A stretch of DNA of 64,000 nucleotides from Cytobacillus luteolus (GCF_017873715.1 NZ_JAGGKM010000009.1:1-64000), one strand, 5' to 3'. Positions 35,343 to 44,310 are shown, counted from the first letter of the stretch. Notes: a model not told the origin generated them from the letters alone. Program-made: numbers and translations.

Positions 35343-36542
35343 ATGTCATATGAAGTAGAAGTAGAAAAAAGAAACCACCGTGTACTAGGTCAGGAACTAG
35401 AATTATTTATGTCAATGGAAGAGGCTCCTGGAATGCCCTTTTTCCTACCAAAAGGAATGATTATTCGAAATGAGCTAGAAAATCTGTGGAGGAAAAAACA
35501 TCAAAGAGCTGGTTACCAAGAAATCAAAACTCCAATCATGATGAAACAAGAGCTTTGGGAACAGTCAGGACACTGGGATCATTATCATGAAAACATGTAT
35601 TTTTCTAATGTTGATAACCAAAATTATGCGATCAAACCAATGAATTGTCCTGGTGCCGTATTACTTTTTAACAGCAAACGAAGAAGCTATCGAGAATTAC
35701 CTGTACGATTTGCAGAACTAGGGTTAGTTCACAGACATGAGCTTTCAGGATCATTAAATGGACTACTACGTGTTCGTTCTTTTACTCAAGACGATGCCCA
35801 CCTCTTTGTTCGAGAAGATCAAATTGAATCTGAAATTGATAAAGTGCTTGATTTAATTAATGAGATTTATTCAGAGTTTGGGTTTAGCTATAAAATTGAA
35901 CTCTCGACTCGACCTGAAAACTTCATGGGATCTGAGGAACTATGGGATAAAGCAGAGCAATCTCTAGAGGCCGTTTTAAACTCAAAGAAAATTGATTTTG
36001 TTATTAACCCAGGTGATGGTGCGTTTTATGGTCCAAAGATTGATTTTCACATTTTAGACTCTTTAGGACGTAGCTGGCAATGTGGAACTGTTCAACTCGA
36101 CTTCCAAATGCCTGAAAAATTTGACTGTAGTTACATTGGTGAGGACAACAAGCCACATCGTCCGATTATCATTCATAGAGCAATCTATGGTTCAATTGAA
36201 AGATTCATGGCCATCTTAATCGAACATTTTGCTGGTGAATTCCCTGTTTGGCTAGCTCCTGTCCAAGCAAAAGTAGTACCAATCGCTGAGGTTCATCATT
36301 CATATGCAAGAGAAATTGAGGAACAATTGGTATCAGCTGGAATACGCGTTGAATTGGATGATCGTGATGAAAAATTCGGGTTGAAAATTCGAGAAGCTGA
36401 ACTAAAAAAAATTCCTTACATGGTGGTCATTGGTGATAAAGAGTTGGCTGACAAATCAATTGCCATTCGAAAGCGTAAAGCTGGGAATATAGGTGTTATG
36501 AATGTTCAAGAGTTTGTTCAAATTCTAATAAAGGAAAAATAA
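35343..36542 (+). CDS. Threonyl-tRNA synthetase lacking N-terminal editing domains
   Basis: This 399-residue class II synthetase charges tRNA-Thr. It has motif 1 region, motif 2 (GLVHRHELSG...LRVRSFTQDDAH), motif 3 (HRAIYGSIERF) and the anticodon-binding domain (about 300-399). The zinc ligands Cys (MNCPGA), His (DDAH) and His (IHRAIYG) are present. The TGS and serine-editing (N2) domains, about 240 residues of a normal 640-residue ThrRS, are absent; no sequence upstream could encode them. ATG 35343 is eight bases after AGGAGG. Regulated by two tandem T-boxes. Confidence 0.9.
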   Translation: MSYEVEVEKRNHRVLGQELELFMSMEEAPGMPFFLPKGMIIRNELENLWRKKHQRAGYQEIKTPIMMKQELWEQSGHWDHYHENMYFSNVDNQNYAIKPMNCPGAVLLFNSKRRSYRELPVRFAELGLVHRHELSGSLNGLLRVRSFTQDDAHLFVREDQIESEIDKVLDLINEIYSEFGFSYKIELSTRPENFMGSEELWDKAEQSLEAVLNSKKIDFVINPGDGAFYGPKIDFHILDSLGRSWQCGTVQLDFQMPEKFDCSYIGEDNKPHRPIIIHRAIYGSIERFMAILIEHFAGEFPVWLAPVQAKVVPIAEVHHSYAREIEEQLVSAGIRVELDDRDEKFGLKIREAELKKIPYMVVIGDKELADKSIAIRKRKAGNIGVMNVQEFVQILIKEK

Positions 36543-36591
36543 CCTAAAGCGTTGAATCAATAAAGTACTCACGCTTAAGGGGTTGAATGTA

Positions 36592-37488
36592 ATGACAACG
36601 ATTCAGGAACAGATAAATGCACTTGAACAAGAGATATTCCAAAAAAAGAAGCAGCTTTTAGATTTACGAAAGTCTGTTGAAGAAAGATTAGTTTCCAATT
36701 ATGAATTTGTTACATCTTCAAAGCAACAAACGACATTACTCGATTTGTTTGGTGATAAAAATGAATTATTTGTCATTCATAACATGGGTAGAGGCTGTTC
36801 TTACTGTACAATGTGGGCTGATGGATTTAACGGAGTATATCATCATCTAGTTGCAAAAGCCGGGTTCGTCCTCGCGTCTCCAGATGAACCTTCTGTTCAA
36901 GAAGATTTTGCAGCTGAACGAAAGTGGCAATTTCCGATGGTATCAGTAAAAGATAACTCATTTACAGAAGATGTAGGTTTCATTATCGAAAATCAACATT
37001 ATCCTGGTGTTTCGACATTCCGAAAAGATGAGTATAATAACATTTACCTTCACACTCAAGCTTTCTTTGGACCTGGTGATGATTATTGTGTTCCTTGGCA
37101 TTTATTTGACCTTCTTCCTTCAGGTTCTGAAAATGTCCAAACAAAAAGAAACCTTAATAGCCAGTCAGCTTTTCAGCTCACAAACAATATCGCCATTGGC
37201 GTGAAGGATTATGAAAATGCGCTTGCTTTTTACAAGGAAGTCATCGGGATGAAGGGCGAACAAATCTTTGAAAATGAAACTAAACTTACAATGAGTGGTA
37301 CTTCTTTCTTTATCGAAAATAATCCAGCAAACAACGTTCACTTTGAGTTTGCAGTTGAGGATATTGAAGCAGCCAAAAACCTTCTATTAGACAAAGGATG
37401 TCAAATTACAAAAGAATATTCAGCAAAAAGTGTGATGATAGAAGATCCATTTGGATTAAAGTTTCACTTGTTCGAGCCAAAAAAATAA
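36592..37488 (+). CDS. DUF899 thioredoxin-like domain fused to a VOC (glyoxalase) domain
   Basis: This 298-residue protein has an N-terminal helical hairpin (1-35), then a DUF899 thioredoxin-like domain (about 40-190; MGRGCSYCTMWADGF contains the CxxC-like pair Cys-Ser-Tyr-Cys), then a VOC/glyoxalase domain (about 200-298; GVKDYENALAFYKEVIG and IEDPFGLKFHLFE). DUF899 proteins are peroxiredoxin-like. The fusion partner is unusual. ATG 36592 is nine bases after AAGGGG. A terminator follows the gene. Confidence 0.8.
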   Translation: MTTIQEQINALEQEIFQKKKQLLDLRKSVEERLVSNYEFVTSSKQQTTLLDLFGDKNELFVIHNMGRGCSYCTMWADGFNGVYHHLVAKAGFVLASPDEPSVQEDFAAERKWQFPMVSVKDNSFTEDVGFIIENQHYPGVSTFRKDEYNNIYLHTQAFFGPGDDYCVPWHLFDLLPSGSENVQTKRNLNSQSAFQLTNNIAIGVKDYENALAFYKEVIGMKGEQIFENETKLTMSGTSFFIENNPANNVHFEFAVEDIEAAKNLLLDKGCQITKEYSAKSVMIEDPFGLKFHLFEPKK

Positions 37489-37498
37489 GAAAGAGAAC

Positions 37499-37535
37499 GA
37501 CGCTTGGGAATAAACATCTTACCCAAGCGTCATTT
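37499..37535 (+). terminator. Terminator of the DUF899-VOC gene
   Basis: GACGCTTGGG (37499-37508) and CCCAAGCGTC (37522-37531) form a perfect stem followed by ATTTTTATTT; it also faces the convergent gene. Confidence 0.85.
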
Positions 37536-37910
37536 TTATTTCATAAGTATTTCATGTAATTCTAGTGGTGTGATCGTACCTTGATGGAAATATAACTGCC
37601 ACCTACCATCAATCATCTTCCAGATGGAGCTACGTAACGTATTTCTATCTCTCGTCTCATCTCGAATATAATAGGTTGATAGTACTACGCCATCAGCTAA
37701 GGGATAGATTTCATAATTATGTAGAGTCATCTCCGTTAAAACAACACCCGTATCAAGGCATTCTTTTTTAGTAAACATATACCCTGAGCTTCCAATCTCA
37801 AAAAACTCATCCGCTAGTATTTTATCAAGCTCTTCCCTGCTCTTACGAATTTCTAGATTCGTATGTCGTTCTTCTAATTCTTTTAGATGGGCTTTCAATT
37901 CTTCCTCCAT
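37536..37910 (-). CDS. DUF4440 / SnoaL-like NTF2-fold protein
   Basis: This 124-residue protein has a NTF2-like cone fold (EEELKAHLKELEERHTN...ILADEFFEIGSSG; MIDGRWQLYFHQGT near the end). No catalytic residues identify a reaction. The ATG at 37910 lies five bases after AGGTGA; the GTG three codons upstream overlaps that site. The cupin gene upstream ends 10-20 bp before it, so the two are probably one operon. Confidence 0.75.
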   Translation of the reverse strand: MEEELKAHLKELEERHTNLEIRKSREELDKILADEFFEIGSSGYMFTKKECLDTGVVLTEMTLHNYEIYPLADGVVLSTYYIRDETRDRNTLRSSIWKMIDGRWQLYFHQGTITPLELHEILMK

Positions 37911-37928
37911 AGGTCTCACCTCTTCTTA

Positions 37929-38288
37929 TTAGATTGAATCAAGTTCAGCTACTGTTCTTTCATTCACTTGGTCACCTGTATTAAGTGTTGATTTCGGTTC
38001 AAGTAAAAGTACGTGAACTTCCTCTTCTGCTACTGGTAAGTGCTCTACTCCTTTTGGCACAATGATAAATTCCCCTTCATTTACCCTAACATCTTTATCT
38101 CTAAATTTTAGAAGCAAAGTCCCTTTTACAACCAAAAACATCTCATCTTCATATTCATGACTGTGCCAAATAAATTCTCCTTTTAGTTTTGCAAACTTTA
38201 CATGGGTATCGTTAATTTCTCCAGCAATTTTAGGGCTCCAATGCTCATTAAAAAGAGAGAATTTTTCACTGATATTTACTTTTTCCAT
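37929..38288 (-). CDS. Small cupin-domain protein
   Basis: This 119-residue single-cupin protein has the motif WHSHEYEDEMFLVVKGTLLLKF with two His and one Glu metal ligands, then GEFIIVPKGVEHLPV with the third His. It is a metal-binding beta-barrel; substrate unknown. ATG 38288 is ten bases after GGAGG. First gene of a probable operon with the NTF2-like gene. Confidence 0.85.
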   Translation of the reverse strand: MEKVNISEKFSLFNEHWSPKIAGEINDTHVKFAKLKGEFIWHSHEYEDEMFLVVKGTLLLKFRDKDVRVNEGEFIIVPKGVEHLPVAEEEVHVLLLEPKSTLNTGDQVNERTVAELDSI

Positions 38289-38414
38289 TTGTTACATTCC
38301 TCCTTTAAAATTAGGTTAGTATTTTCCAACCATATTTTTACACACCTTTCTATACTTAAACCAATATTTCGATTATTATAACACTATTACACTATTTATG
38401 AACGGAGAATGTTC

Positions 38415-39377
38415 ATGAAAAAACCTTCACGAAATACTGGTTTATTTCTCGTAATTACTGGCTCTTTATTTTGGGGAATCTGTGGTACCGTTGCACAAAA
38501 GCTTTTTCAGGAATTTTCAGTTGATGTAAATTGGCTCGTTACCATGCGATTACTAATTGCCGGTGTATTACTCTTAGCTGTTCAATTTTTTATAAAGGAT
38601 CGAACACAAATTTTAGGAGTTTGGAAGAATAAGAGGGTAGCCATCCACTTAATCATTTTTGGGTTACTCGGTATGCTTGCTGTGCAGTACACCTATATGG
38701 CCTCCATCCATCATGGAAATGCAGCAGTTGCAACCTTACTACAATATACAGCTCCGGCAATGGTTATTATCTACTTGGTTTTACGAAAACTTACCACATT
38801 AACAAAAATCGATATTATCACAGTTACCCTTGCGATCGTTGGCTGCTTTTTTCTTTTAACGAATGGTTCACTTTCGCAACTATCTGTCCCAACAATAGCT
38901 ATTATCTGGGGAATTCTATCAGGGGTTGCATTAGCTTTTTATACACTTTACGCTGTGCCATTGCTAAAACAATTTGATTCTTTAGTAATTGTAGGATGGG
39001 CAATGATCATTGGCGGGATAGCCTTAAGCTTTATTCATCCACCATGGAAAATGGATTATACTAGTTTAACGGTGGAGGCGTATTTATATCTAATCTTTGT
39101 GATCGTTTTTGGTACCATGATTGCCTTTTGGTTTTACATCGAAAGTCTACAAAGTCTTTCACCAAAGGAAACAAGTTTATTAAGTAGTATTGAACCACTT
39201 GCAGCAGTTCTAACAACAGTTATTTGGTTACATGAGCCATATGGCTTTTTTCAATGGGTCGGAACGGCATTTATATTTGGAATGATAGTATTACTAGCTT
39301 TTTCTAAAAAATCCACTGCTGTTGCTTCTGAAGCGAAAAATAAAAGTAAACGTACAAAACCCCTAAGAGTTAGTTAA
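38415..39377 (+). CDS. EamA/DMT-family metabolite exporter
   Basis: This 320-residue membrane protein has about ten helices and two EamA repeats ([15 protein letters not shown] near 12; [17 protein letters not shown] and [20 protein letters not shown] in the second). DMT proteins export amino acids or drugs. GGAG lies before ATG 38415. The terminator overlaps the end of the coding region. Confidence 0.86.
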   Translation: MKKPSRNTGLFLVITGSLFWGICGTVAQKLFQEFSVDVNWLVTMRLLIAGVLLLAVQFFIKDRTQILGVWKNKRVAIHLIIFGLLGMLAVQYTYMASIHHGNAAVATLLQYTAPAMVIIYLVLRKLTTLTKIDIITVTLAIVGCFFLLTNGSLSQLSVPTIAIIWGILSGVALAFYTLYAVPLLKQFDSLVIVGWAMIIGGIALSFIHPPWKMDYTSLTVEAYLYLIFVIVFGTMIAFWFYIESLQSLSPKETSLLSSIEPLAAVLTTVIWLHEPYGFFQWVGTAFIFGMIVLLAFSKKSTAVASEAKNKSKRTKPLRVS

Positions 39378-39392
39378 CTCGAAAGGGGTTTT
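39356..39392 (+). terminator. Terminator overlapping the end of the EamA gene
   Basis: AAAACCCC (39356-39363) pairs with GGGGTTTT (39385-39392); the left arm lies inside the coding region. Confidence 0.7.
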
Positions 39393-39397
39393 CCTGT

Positions 39398-40261
39398 TTA
39401 TTTTATAGGAATCCATAACTCCGAATAACAATCAGGACTTGTTGGGTCATCATCTGTGTACATCTCAAACTCCGGTGTCCCGGCATGCTGGTACCCACTT
39501 GTTGGAAACCATTCTGAAAAGATTTGCTTCCATGCGCTTTGCATCGCATCTGGCATTGCACCACGCACTTCAAAGATTACCCATTTCGAAGCAGGGATTT
39601 CTAGGCATTCATACCCTTCAGGTGTTTCACCTATATGTTCCGTAGCTACCCAATAGTCCATAGCTTGGTTGGAATTAGCATCCCTGTTATCCACGCAAAC
39701 ACCAAGAATACCTTTGATTTGTCCATTATTTGATTTTGCCAGAAACCTGCAAGTACCATCTGAGTTAACTTCATCCCACATTTTGGGGATTCCTTTTAAA
39801 TTCTCTTCATTTAGTAAGGAAAATTCTCGTTTTTTTCCTATAACTCTAATTGAATCTCTTTCTACAATATTAAACTTCATTGGTTCTGCTCCTTTCAAAG
39901 TTACCTGGATGACCAGGCGCTCATAGAATGTCAGCTTTCCAACAAACTTTCTCGCCTCACTTGGCACAATTCCGTGTTGTCTACGAAAAGCTTTTGTAAA
40001 AGCCTCAGGAGTGTCATATCCATATTTATAGGCGACATCAATCACTTTACAGCTAGTAGTTATTAGTTCTTGAGCAGCTAGGGTAAGTCGGCGTCTTCTC
40101 ACGTATTCTCCAATCGATATATTCGTTAATAAAGTAAATGTGCGTTGAAAGTGAAAAGCCGATGCGTTTGCCTGCTTAGAAATCTGCTCAATTGTCATCT
40201 CTTCTAATAAATTTTCTTCTATAAAATTAATTGCTTTCTGTATTGATTCAACCCAAGCCAT
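39398..40261 (-). CDS. AraC-family regulator with GyrI-like effector domain
   Basis: This 287-residue protein has an N-terminal AraC double helix-turn-helix (about 1-105; MTIEQISKQANASAFHFQRTF and VAYKYGYDTPEAFTKAFRR) and a C-terminal GyrI-like ligand-binding domain (about 125-287). This order is typical of Rob/BltR-like multidrug or stress regulators. The target genes are unknown. ATG 40261 is eight bases after AGGAG; a GTG at 40270 is closer to the ribosome site. Confidence 0.85.
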   Translation of the reverse strand: MAWVESIQKAINFIEENLLEEMTIEQISKQANASAFHFQRTFTLLTNISIGEYVRRRRLTLAAQELITTSCKVIDVAYKYGYDTPEAFTKAFRRQHGIVPSEARKFVGKLTFYERLVIQVTLKGAEPMKFNIVERDSIRVIGKKREFSLLNEENLKGIPKMWDEVNSDGTCRFLAKSNNGQIKGILGVCVDNRDANSNQAMDYWVATEHIGETPEGYECLEIPASKWVIFEVRGAMPDAMQSAWKQIFSEWFPTSGYQHAGTPEFEMYTDDDPTSPDCYSELWIPIK

Positions 40262-40315
40262 ATGTCTCACTCCTTAGTTTTATTCTAACAAAGCTTCAAA
40301 AGGGCATCCTGTCAA

Positions 40316-40420
40316 TTAATGCTTAGTGATGACAGGTAAATTACTTATGCAACAGTTCCCTACACCACACTCAAACCATTCATTTCTAACTTGCCAATTG
40401 TATTCAAATAAAGTTCTCAT
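40316..40420 (-). pseudogene. N-terminal remnant of a DinB-family gene
   Basis: A 34-codon frame begins at ATG 40420 behind GGGGGAAG and reads MRTLFEYNWQVRNEWFE, the typical start of Bacillus DinB-like proteins, then loses similarity and stops at 40316-40318. The metal-binding remainder is absent. It may be expressed as a short peptide but is best seen as a truncated gene. Confidence 0.4.
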
Positions 40421-40512
40421 GTACTTCCCCCTATCGCTTCAATTTATAATTCTACTATTATTGTCCATTCCCTTTTTAGATTTAACTTAGTAATGCAGGG
40501 TAAAAAGTGATT

Positions 40513-40602
40513 GACCGAATTCTATCATAGTTGGACCGAAAACTAGCTATCAATGACCGATAAGTAGCGGTGTTTGACCGATATCATTCTAGGTTAGACC
40601 GA
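40513..40602. repeat. GACCGA box array, five boxes at exactly 21-bp spacing
   Basis: GACCGA occurs at 40513, 40534, 40555, 40576 and 40597, exactly 21 bp apart. The 15 bases between boxes are AT-rich and unconserved except for weak TAGC/TAGG-like tracts. It lies downstream of the leftward cupin gene (stop at 40742) and 90 bp upstream of a DinB remnant. No other feature fills 40421-40741 apart from a terminator at 40694-40731. Confidence 0.85.
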
Positions 40603-40693
40603 AAAACTTCAACCGCATAAACACAAACCTAATAAGAGGACAGTAATAATAAGCAAAAGAACTCAAACTGCACATAAATTCGACCAAATAACG

Positions 40694-40731
40694 TAAAAAA
40701 GCAGTAACTTCAGGAGAGAAGTCACTGCTTT
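40694..40731 (-). terminator. Terminator of the cupin gene
   Basis: On the minus strand AAAGCAGTGACTTC-TCTCCT-GAAGTTACTGCTTT forms a stem with one mismatch, followed by a T run; it is directly after the cupin stop at 40742. Confidence 0.75.
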
Positions 40732-40741
40732 ATCGTTACTG

Positions 40742-41083
40742 TTATATATTTTGCACATATCTATCATCAGGAATTTTATTTAACATTACATAAAGACTTG
40801 TGTTTTCTTCTCCTTCTGCAATAAAAGAAAAATCAGACTCTCCACCGCATACAACAACATCATCTTTAGTTACCTTTACTTCGTTTCCATCAATCGTAAA
40901 TGTTCCTTCACCATTTAGTACTAAAAGATACACATTAGTACCTGGATGTTTATGTGTGGGTAGTGCTTGACCCGGTGTGAAATTTAAGGCAAAAACAGTG
41001 CTCTCACCCTCTTTAAAAATAATTCTTTTCGTAAATCTCTCTGTACTGTATTCAATAAATTCTTGTAAGTTTGCTTGCTTCAT
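40742..41083 (-). CDS. Small cupin-domain protein
   Basis: This 113-residue protein is a single cupin (FTPGQALPTHKHPGTNVYLLVLNGEGTF; His-x-His motif 1 near 41-43). The second histidine motif is degenerate, so metal binding is uncertain. It is a small-ligand or regulatory cupin. ATG 41083 has only a weak ribosome site. The divergent Mrp gene starts 190 bp away. Confidence 0.8.
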   Translation of the reverse strand: MKQANLQEFIEYSTERFTKRIIFKEGESTVFALNFTPGQALPTHKHPGTNVYLLVLNGEGTFTIDGNEVKVTKDDVVVCGGESDFSFIAEGEENTSLYVMLNKIPDDRYVQNI

Positions 41084-41272
41084 TTAAGGTCACATCCTTT
41101 TATTTTTGATCTTACTATCTATATGATAGTCCTTCTCAATTATAGATGGTGTGATTTATATCACGAAATAAAAGTGATGTTTGTTCTATAGTAAAAAGTA
41201 TAGTTGAAGTAAAAATGACAAAGTGCATTAAACTAGAGCATTTTGTTCTAATATAAATCGGGAGGTCCAAAC

Positions 41273-42010
41273 ATGTTATCTGGAAAAGTTATATCTGTAA
41301 TATCTGGGAAAGGTGGAGTTGGGAAATCTACCGTTTCTACAAACTTAGCCTTGTCACTAGCTAAGTTAGGCAAATCAGTTGCATTAATAGATGTTGATAT
41401 TTATGGAAGTAGTATACCTAATATGTTGACTATTAACTATGGTCCAAAAACTATGAATGGCAAAATCGTTCCTGTAGAGTCACACGGAGTAAAGGTAATG
41501 TCAATGGGCTTTATCGTAAAAAATAATGATCCTGTCGTGTTACGTGGACCAATGCTTGGTAAAGTAATCGAACAATTTATTAATGACGTTCTATGGGGAG
41601 AATTAGATTATGTTGTTATAGATATGCCTCCTGGAACTGGAGATGTCGCTCTAGATATTAATCGTCTGATTCCAAGCTCATACCAAATTCTAGTAACAAC
41701 ACCACATCCAACGGCCTCACATGTTGCCCAGAGAGCTGGTAAAATGGCTAACGCCAATAACCACCAAATCTTGGGTGTAGTTGAAAATATGGCATACTTC
41801 CAACCAGCAGAATCTGAACCTAAGTATTATATTTTCGGAGAGGGTGAATCCGACAAGCTAGCAGATTCACTTGGTACTCAGTTGATTGCCCAACTTCCAA
41901 TTATGGCTCCAATTAAAGGAGAGGTTGAACCTTCTATTTACCATGAAGGTACACCGCTATATGAGAAATATATGGAACTAGCGCGAAAGATTGAAGAATT
42001 AATAGGGTAA
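41273..42010 (+). CDS. Mrp/NBP35-family P-loop iron-sulfur carrier ATPase
   Basis: This 245-residue MinD-type ATPase has the deviant Walker A SGKGGVGKST (11-20), switch I and Walker B (YVVIDMPPGTGD, near 120). The usual N-terminal DUF59 domain of Bacillus Mrp (SalA) is absent, and the C-terminal CxxC motif of cluster carriers is not visible, so it may be a short stand-alone Mrp-like ATPase rather than a cluster carrier. GGGAGG precedes ATG 41273. A perfect terminator follows. Confidence 0.8.
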   Translation: MLSGKVISVISGKGGVGKSTVSTNLALSLAKLGKSVALIDVDIYGSSIPNMLTINYGPKTMNGKIVPVESHGVKVMSMGFIVKNNDPVVLRGPMLGKVIEQFINDVLWGELDYVVIDMPPGTGDVALDINRLIPSSYQILVTTPHPTASHVAQRAGKMANANNHQILGVVENMAYFQPAESEPKYYIFGEGESDKLADSLGTQLIAQLPIMAPIKGEVEPSIYHEGTPLYEKYMELARKIEELIG

Positions 42011-42013
42011 TAA

Positions 42014-42040
42014 AAATGCTCAGGACTCTCCTGAGCATTT
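42014..42040 (+). terminator. Terminator of the Mrp gene
   Basis: AAATGCTCAGGA and TCCTGAGCATTT pair perfectly around a 3-base loop, followed by CTCCTTTTTTT. It also faces the convergent ktrB gene. Confidence 0.85.
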
Positions 42041-42063
42041 CTCCTTTTTTTGAAATTTAGTTC

Positions 42064-43416
42064 CTAACCTGTAAAGACTTCCTCTTCCGGGTACTTAATT
42101 GGTGATTTCTTTGGCCTAGCCAAGGTAAATGCTAAAGTTAGAGGTCCAATCCTACCAATAAACATCATAATGATAATCACCTGTTTACCCACAGCAGTTA
42201 GCTCAGGCGTTAACCCCATTGACAACCCTACTGTACCAAAAGCTGAAACCACCTCAAAAAGAATTTCTAGGAAAGGTGCCTTTTCTGTTATCGTAAGAAT
42301 AAATAAGACAAGAAAAGTAACAGAGAGACTTATGACGATAATAGCCAAAGACTTAATAATGGTTTGTAGCTTAATAGTTCTGTTAAATACCATTGTTTCA
42401 CTTCTTCCCCTTAGGAAGGTAATGGTAGCTAACACCATCACGATAAAAGTTGTTACTTTAATTCCACTGGCTGTTGAGGCACTTCCTCCTCCAATGAACA
42501 TAAGTAAAATCATAAGTAATAGTGCTGGAGTAGTCATTGCTCCAATATCAATTGAGTTAAAGCCAGCTGTTCTAGGAGTTACCGCTTGGAAATAAGCTCC
42601 CCAAAACTTATCTGATAAAGGTAGTGACCCTAAAGTCGCTGGGTTAGCATACTCTAAAACAAAGATAAGTAGAAAGGCAACAATATTTATAGAAAACGTC
42701 CCTACAATCATAATTTTAGAATGCAAGGTTAATCGTTTGAAGTTGCGTTTAGACCATAAGTCAACGAGAACGGTAAAGCCAATTCCTCCTGTTATAAACA
42801 AACTTGTAATAACGATGTTTACAATCGGATCACCAACATAGGCTGACAAGCCATCTGACCATAACGAAAAGCCAGCATTATTATAGGCTGAAATGGTATG
42901 AAACAAGCTTTGATACATGCCTTCTCTCCATCCAAATTCCGGCACCCAACTAATGGACAACAAAATAAAGGCAATGCTCTCAAGTAACAGTGTAAAGATT
43001 AATAGAATTTTAACTAACCGAACAAGTCCTCCCAAGGAAGTCTGATTAAATGACTCTTGGATGAGAATTCTTTGTTGTAGACCGATTTTCTTCCCAAGCA
43101 TCATGACAATTAGAACAGCAAATGTCATCAACCCTAATCCGCCTAATTGAATAAGACACATGATGACGATTTGACCAAAGACAGTATAGACCGTTCCAGT
43201 ATCCACAACGACCAACCCTGTAACCGTAATGGCAGATGTAGCTGTAAAGATAGCATCTAACCAAGAGATTGATGATGTCGTAGCAACAGGTAGCTTCAGC
43301 AAAACAGCACCAATAAAGATAAAGGCTATGAAACCTAATGCTAGTACTTGTGGTGGGCTAAGATGAATAACGCTCCCTTTCCATTTATTTGTGGAAATAA
43401 ATTTGCGCATTCTCAT
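42064..43416 (-). CDS. ktrB: Potassium uptake channel subunit KtrB
   Basis: This 450-residue Trk/Ktr-family channel has four M1-P-M2 repeats, with the filter regions TSAITVTGLVVVD, SAYNNAGFSLW, TPRTAGFNSID and SAFGTVGLSMG. It moves K+ with Na+. The ATG overlaps the TGA of ktrA (TGATG), so the two are coupled. Together with KtrA and the c-di-AMP leader this is the classical Bacillus KtrAB unit. Confidence 0.93.
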   Translation of the reverse strand: MRMRKFISTNKWKGSVIHLSPPQVLALGFIAFIFIGAVLLKLPVATTSSISWLDAIFTATSAITVTGLVVVDTGTVYTVFGQIVIMCLIQLGGLGLMTFAVLIVMMLGKKIGLQQRILIQESFNQTSLGGLVRLVKILLIFTLLLESIAFILLSISWVPEFGWREGMYQSLFHTISAYNNAGFSLWSDGLSAYVGDPIVNIVITSLFITGGIGFTVLVDLWSKRNFKRLTLHSKIMIVGTFSINIVAFLLIFVLEYANPATLGSLPLSDKFWGAYFQAVTPRTAGFNSIDIGAMTTPALLLMILLMFIGGGSASTASGIKVTTFIVMVLATITFLRGRSETMVFNRTIKLQTIIKSLAIIVISLSVTFLVLFILTITEKAPFLEILFEVVSAFGTVGLSMGLTPELTAVGKQVIIIMMFIGRIGPLTLAFTLARPKKSPIKYPEEEVFTG

Positions 43417-44072
43417 CACACACCTTTTTCTTCAAAACGTCTGATATCACTGTTATGACCCATTACGACTAGAATGTCTTTCAACAACACTGTATCTGTT
43501 GGTAAAGGTGAAATATTGACTTCTTCTCCTCTTTTTACTGCTAAGATCGTACAACCAAACTTTGCTCTTACATCCATCTCAACAAGTGTTTGATTTGCAT
43601 TACGCTCTGTAGCTACTAACTCTACGATACTATAATCATCTGATAGTTCGATATAATCTATAATTTTTTCCGAGTCAAGATGATGCGCTACCCTTATGCC
43701 CATATCTTGCTCAGGGCGGACAATGCGGTCTGCACCGATCTTCTCTAGAACTTTATGATGGTAATCATTTTGGGCTTTTACCCATACATTTGCTATTCCT
43801 ATTTCTTTAAGTAACATTGTGCATAGAATACTAGATTGAATGTTGTCTCCAATCGCCACAATAACATAGTCAAAGTTTCGAATCCCTAGTGCTTTTAATG
43901 CATTTTCATCCGTTGCATTTGAAATGGCTGAGTGAGTCGCATGATGAGCGATGGCATTTACCCGCTCCTCAATTTGATCAACCGCTAACACATCGTGACC
44001 TAATCGGTAAAGTTCCTTGCAAACACTGCTGCCAAATCGTCCTAATCCAATAACTGCAAATTGCTTCTTCAT
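43416..44072 (-). CDS. ktrA: Potassium uptake regulatory subunit KtrA
   Basis: This 218-residue RCK protein has an N-terminal Rossmann domain (GLGRFGSSV at 9-17) that binds ATP/NAD(H), and a C-terminal RCK-C domain (about 135-215) known to bind c-di-AMP in this family. It gates KtrB, encoded next. A ydaO-type c-di-AMP riboswitch is directly upstream, so the second messenger controls both synthesis and activity. Confidence 0.93.
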   Translation of the reverse strand: MKKQFAVIGLGRFGSSVCKELYRLGHDVLAVDQIEERVNAIAHHATHSAISNATDENALKALGIRNFDYVIVAIGDNIQSSILCTMLLKEIGIANVWVKAQNDYHHKVLEKIGADRIVRPEQDMGIRVAHHLDSEKIIDYIELSDDYSIVELVATERNANQTLVEMDVRAKFGCTILAVKRGEEVNISPLPTDTVLLKDILVVMGHNSDIRRFEEKGV

Positions 44073-44104
44073 GTTGTTTCTTCTCCTTTTTCACCTTACA
44101 CCAT

Positions 44105-44310
44105 AGAAAAAAGACCATCACAAATAGAATGGTCTAGGTTCGTGCCTATGACCTTTCTCTCGAAAAGATACATTTAACGCTTACGGAGTTAGCTGTCGGA
44201 TTAGGGACTGAGAGTATCCCCTCTTACAAAGTAAGACTCACCCCAAGGCATTTGATATGCCATATAAGTGGTTCCCCCGCTCTACAATAGATTCAGCGAT
44301 TAAAAGGTGC
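44105..44310 (-). promoter_or_regulatory. ydaO-yuaA (c-di-AMP) riboswitch upstream of ktrAB
   Basis: On the minus strand, 44305-44140 carries AGCGGGGGAACC, TTGGGGTGAGTC and the AGAGGGGATACTCTCAG region of the ydaO motif. A terminator follows (AGACCAT 44112-44118 with ATGGTCT 44129-44135, T run beyond 44110). C-di-AMP binding is known to promote termination. Confidence 0.9.

Noticed and set aside
42170-42595. 141-codon frame on the plus strand
   Set aside because: It is antisense to ktrB, has no ribosome site and no recognisable protein pattern.
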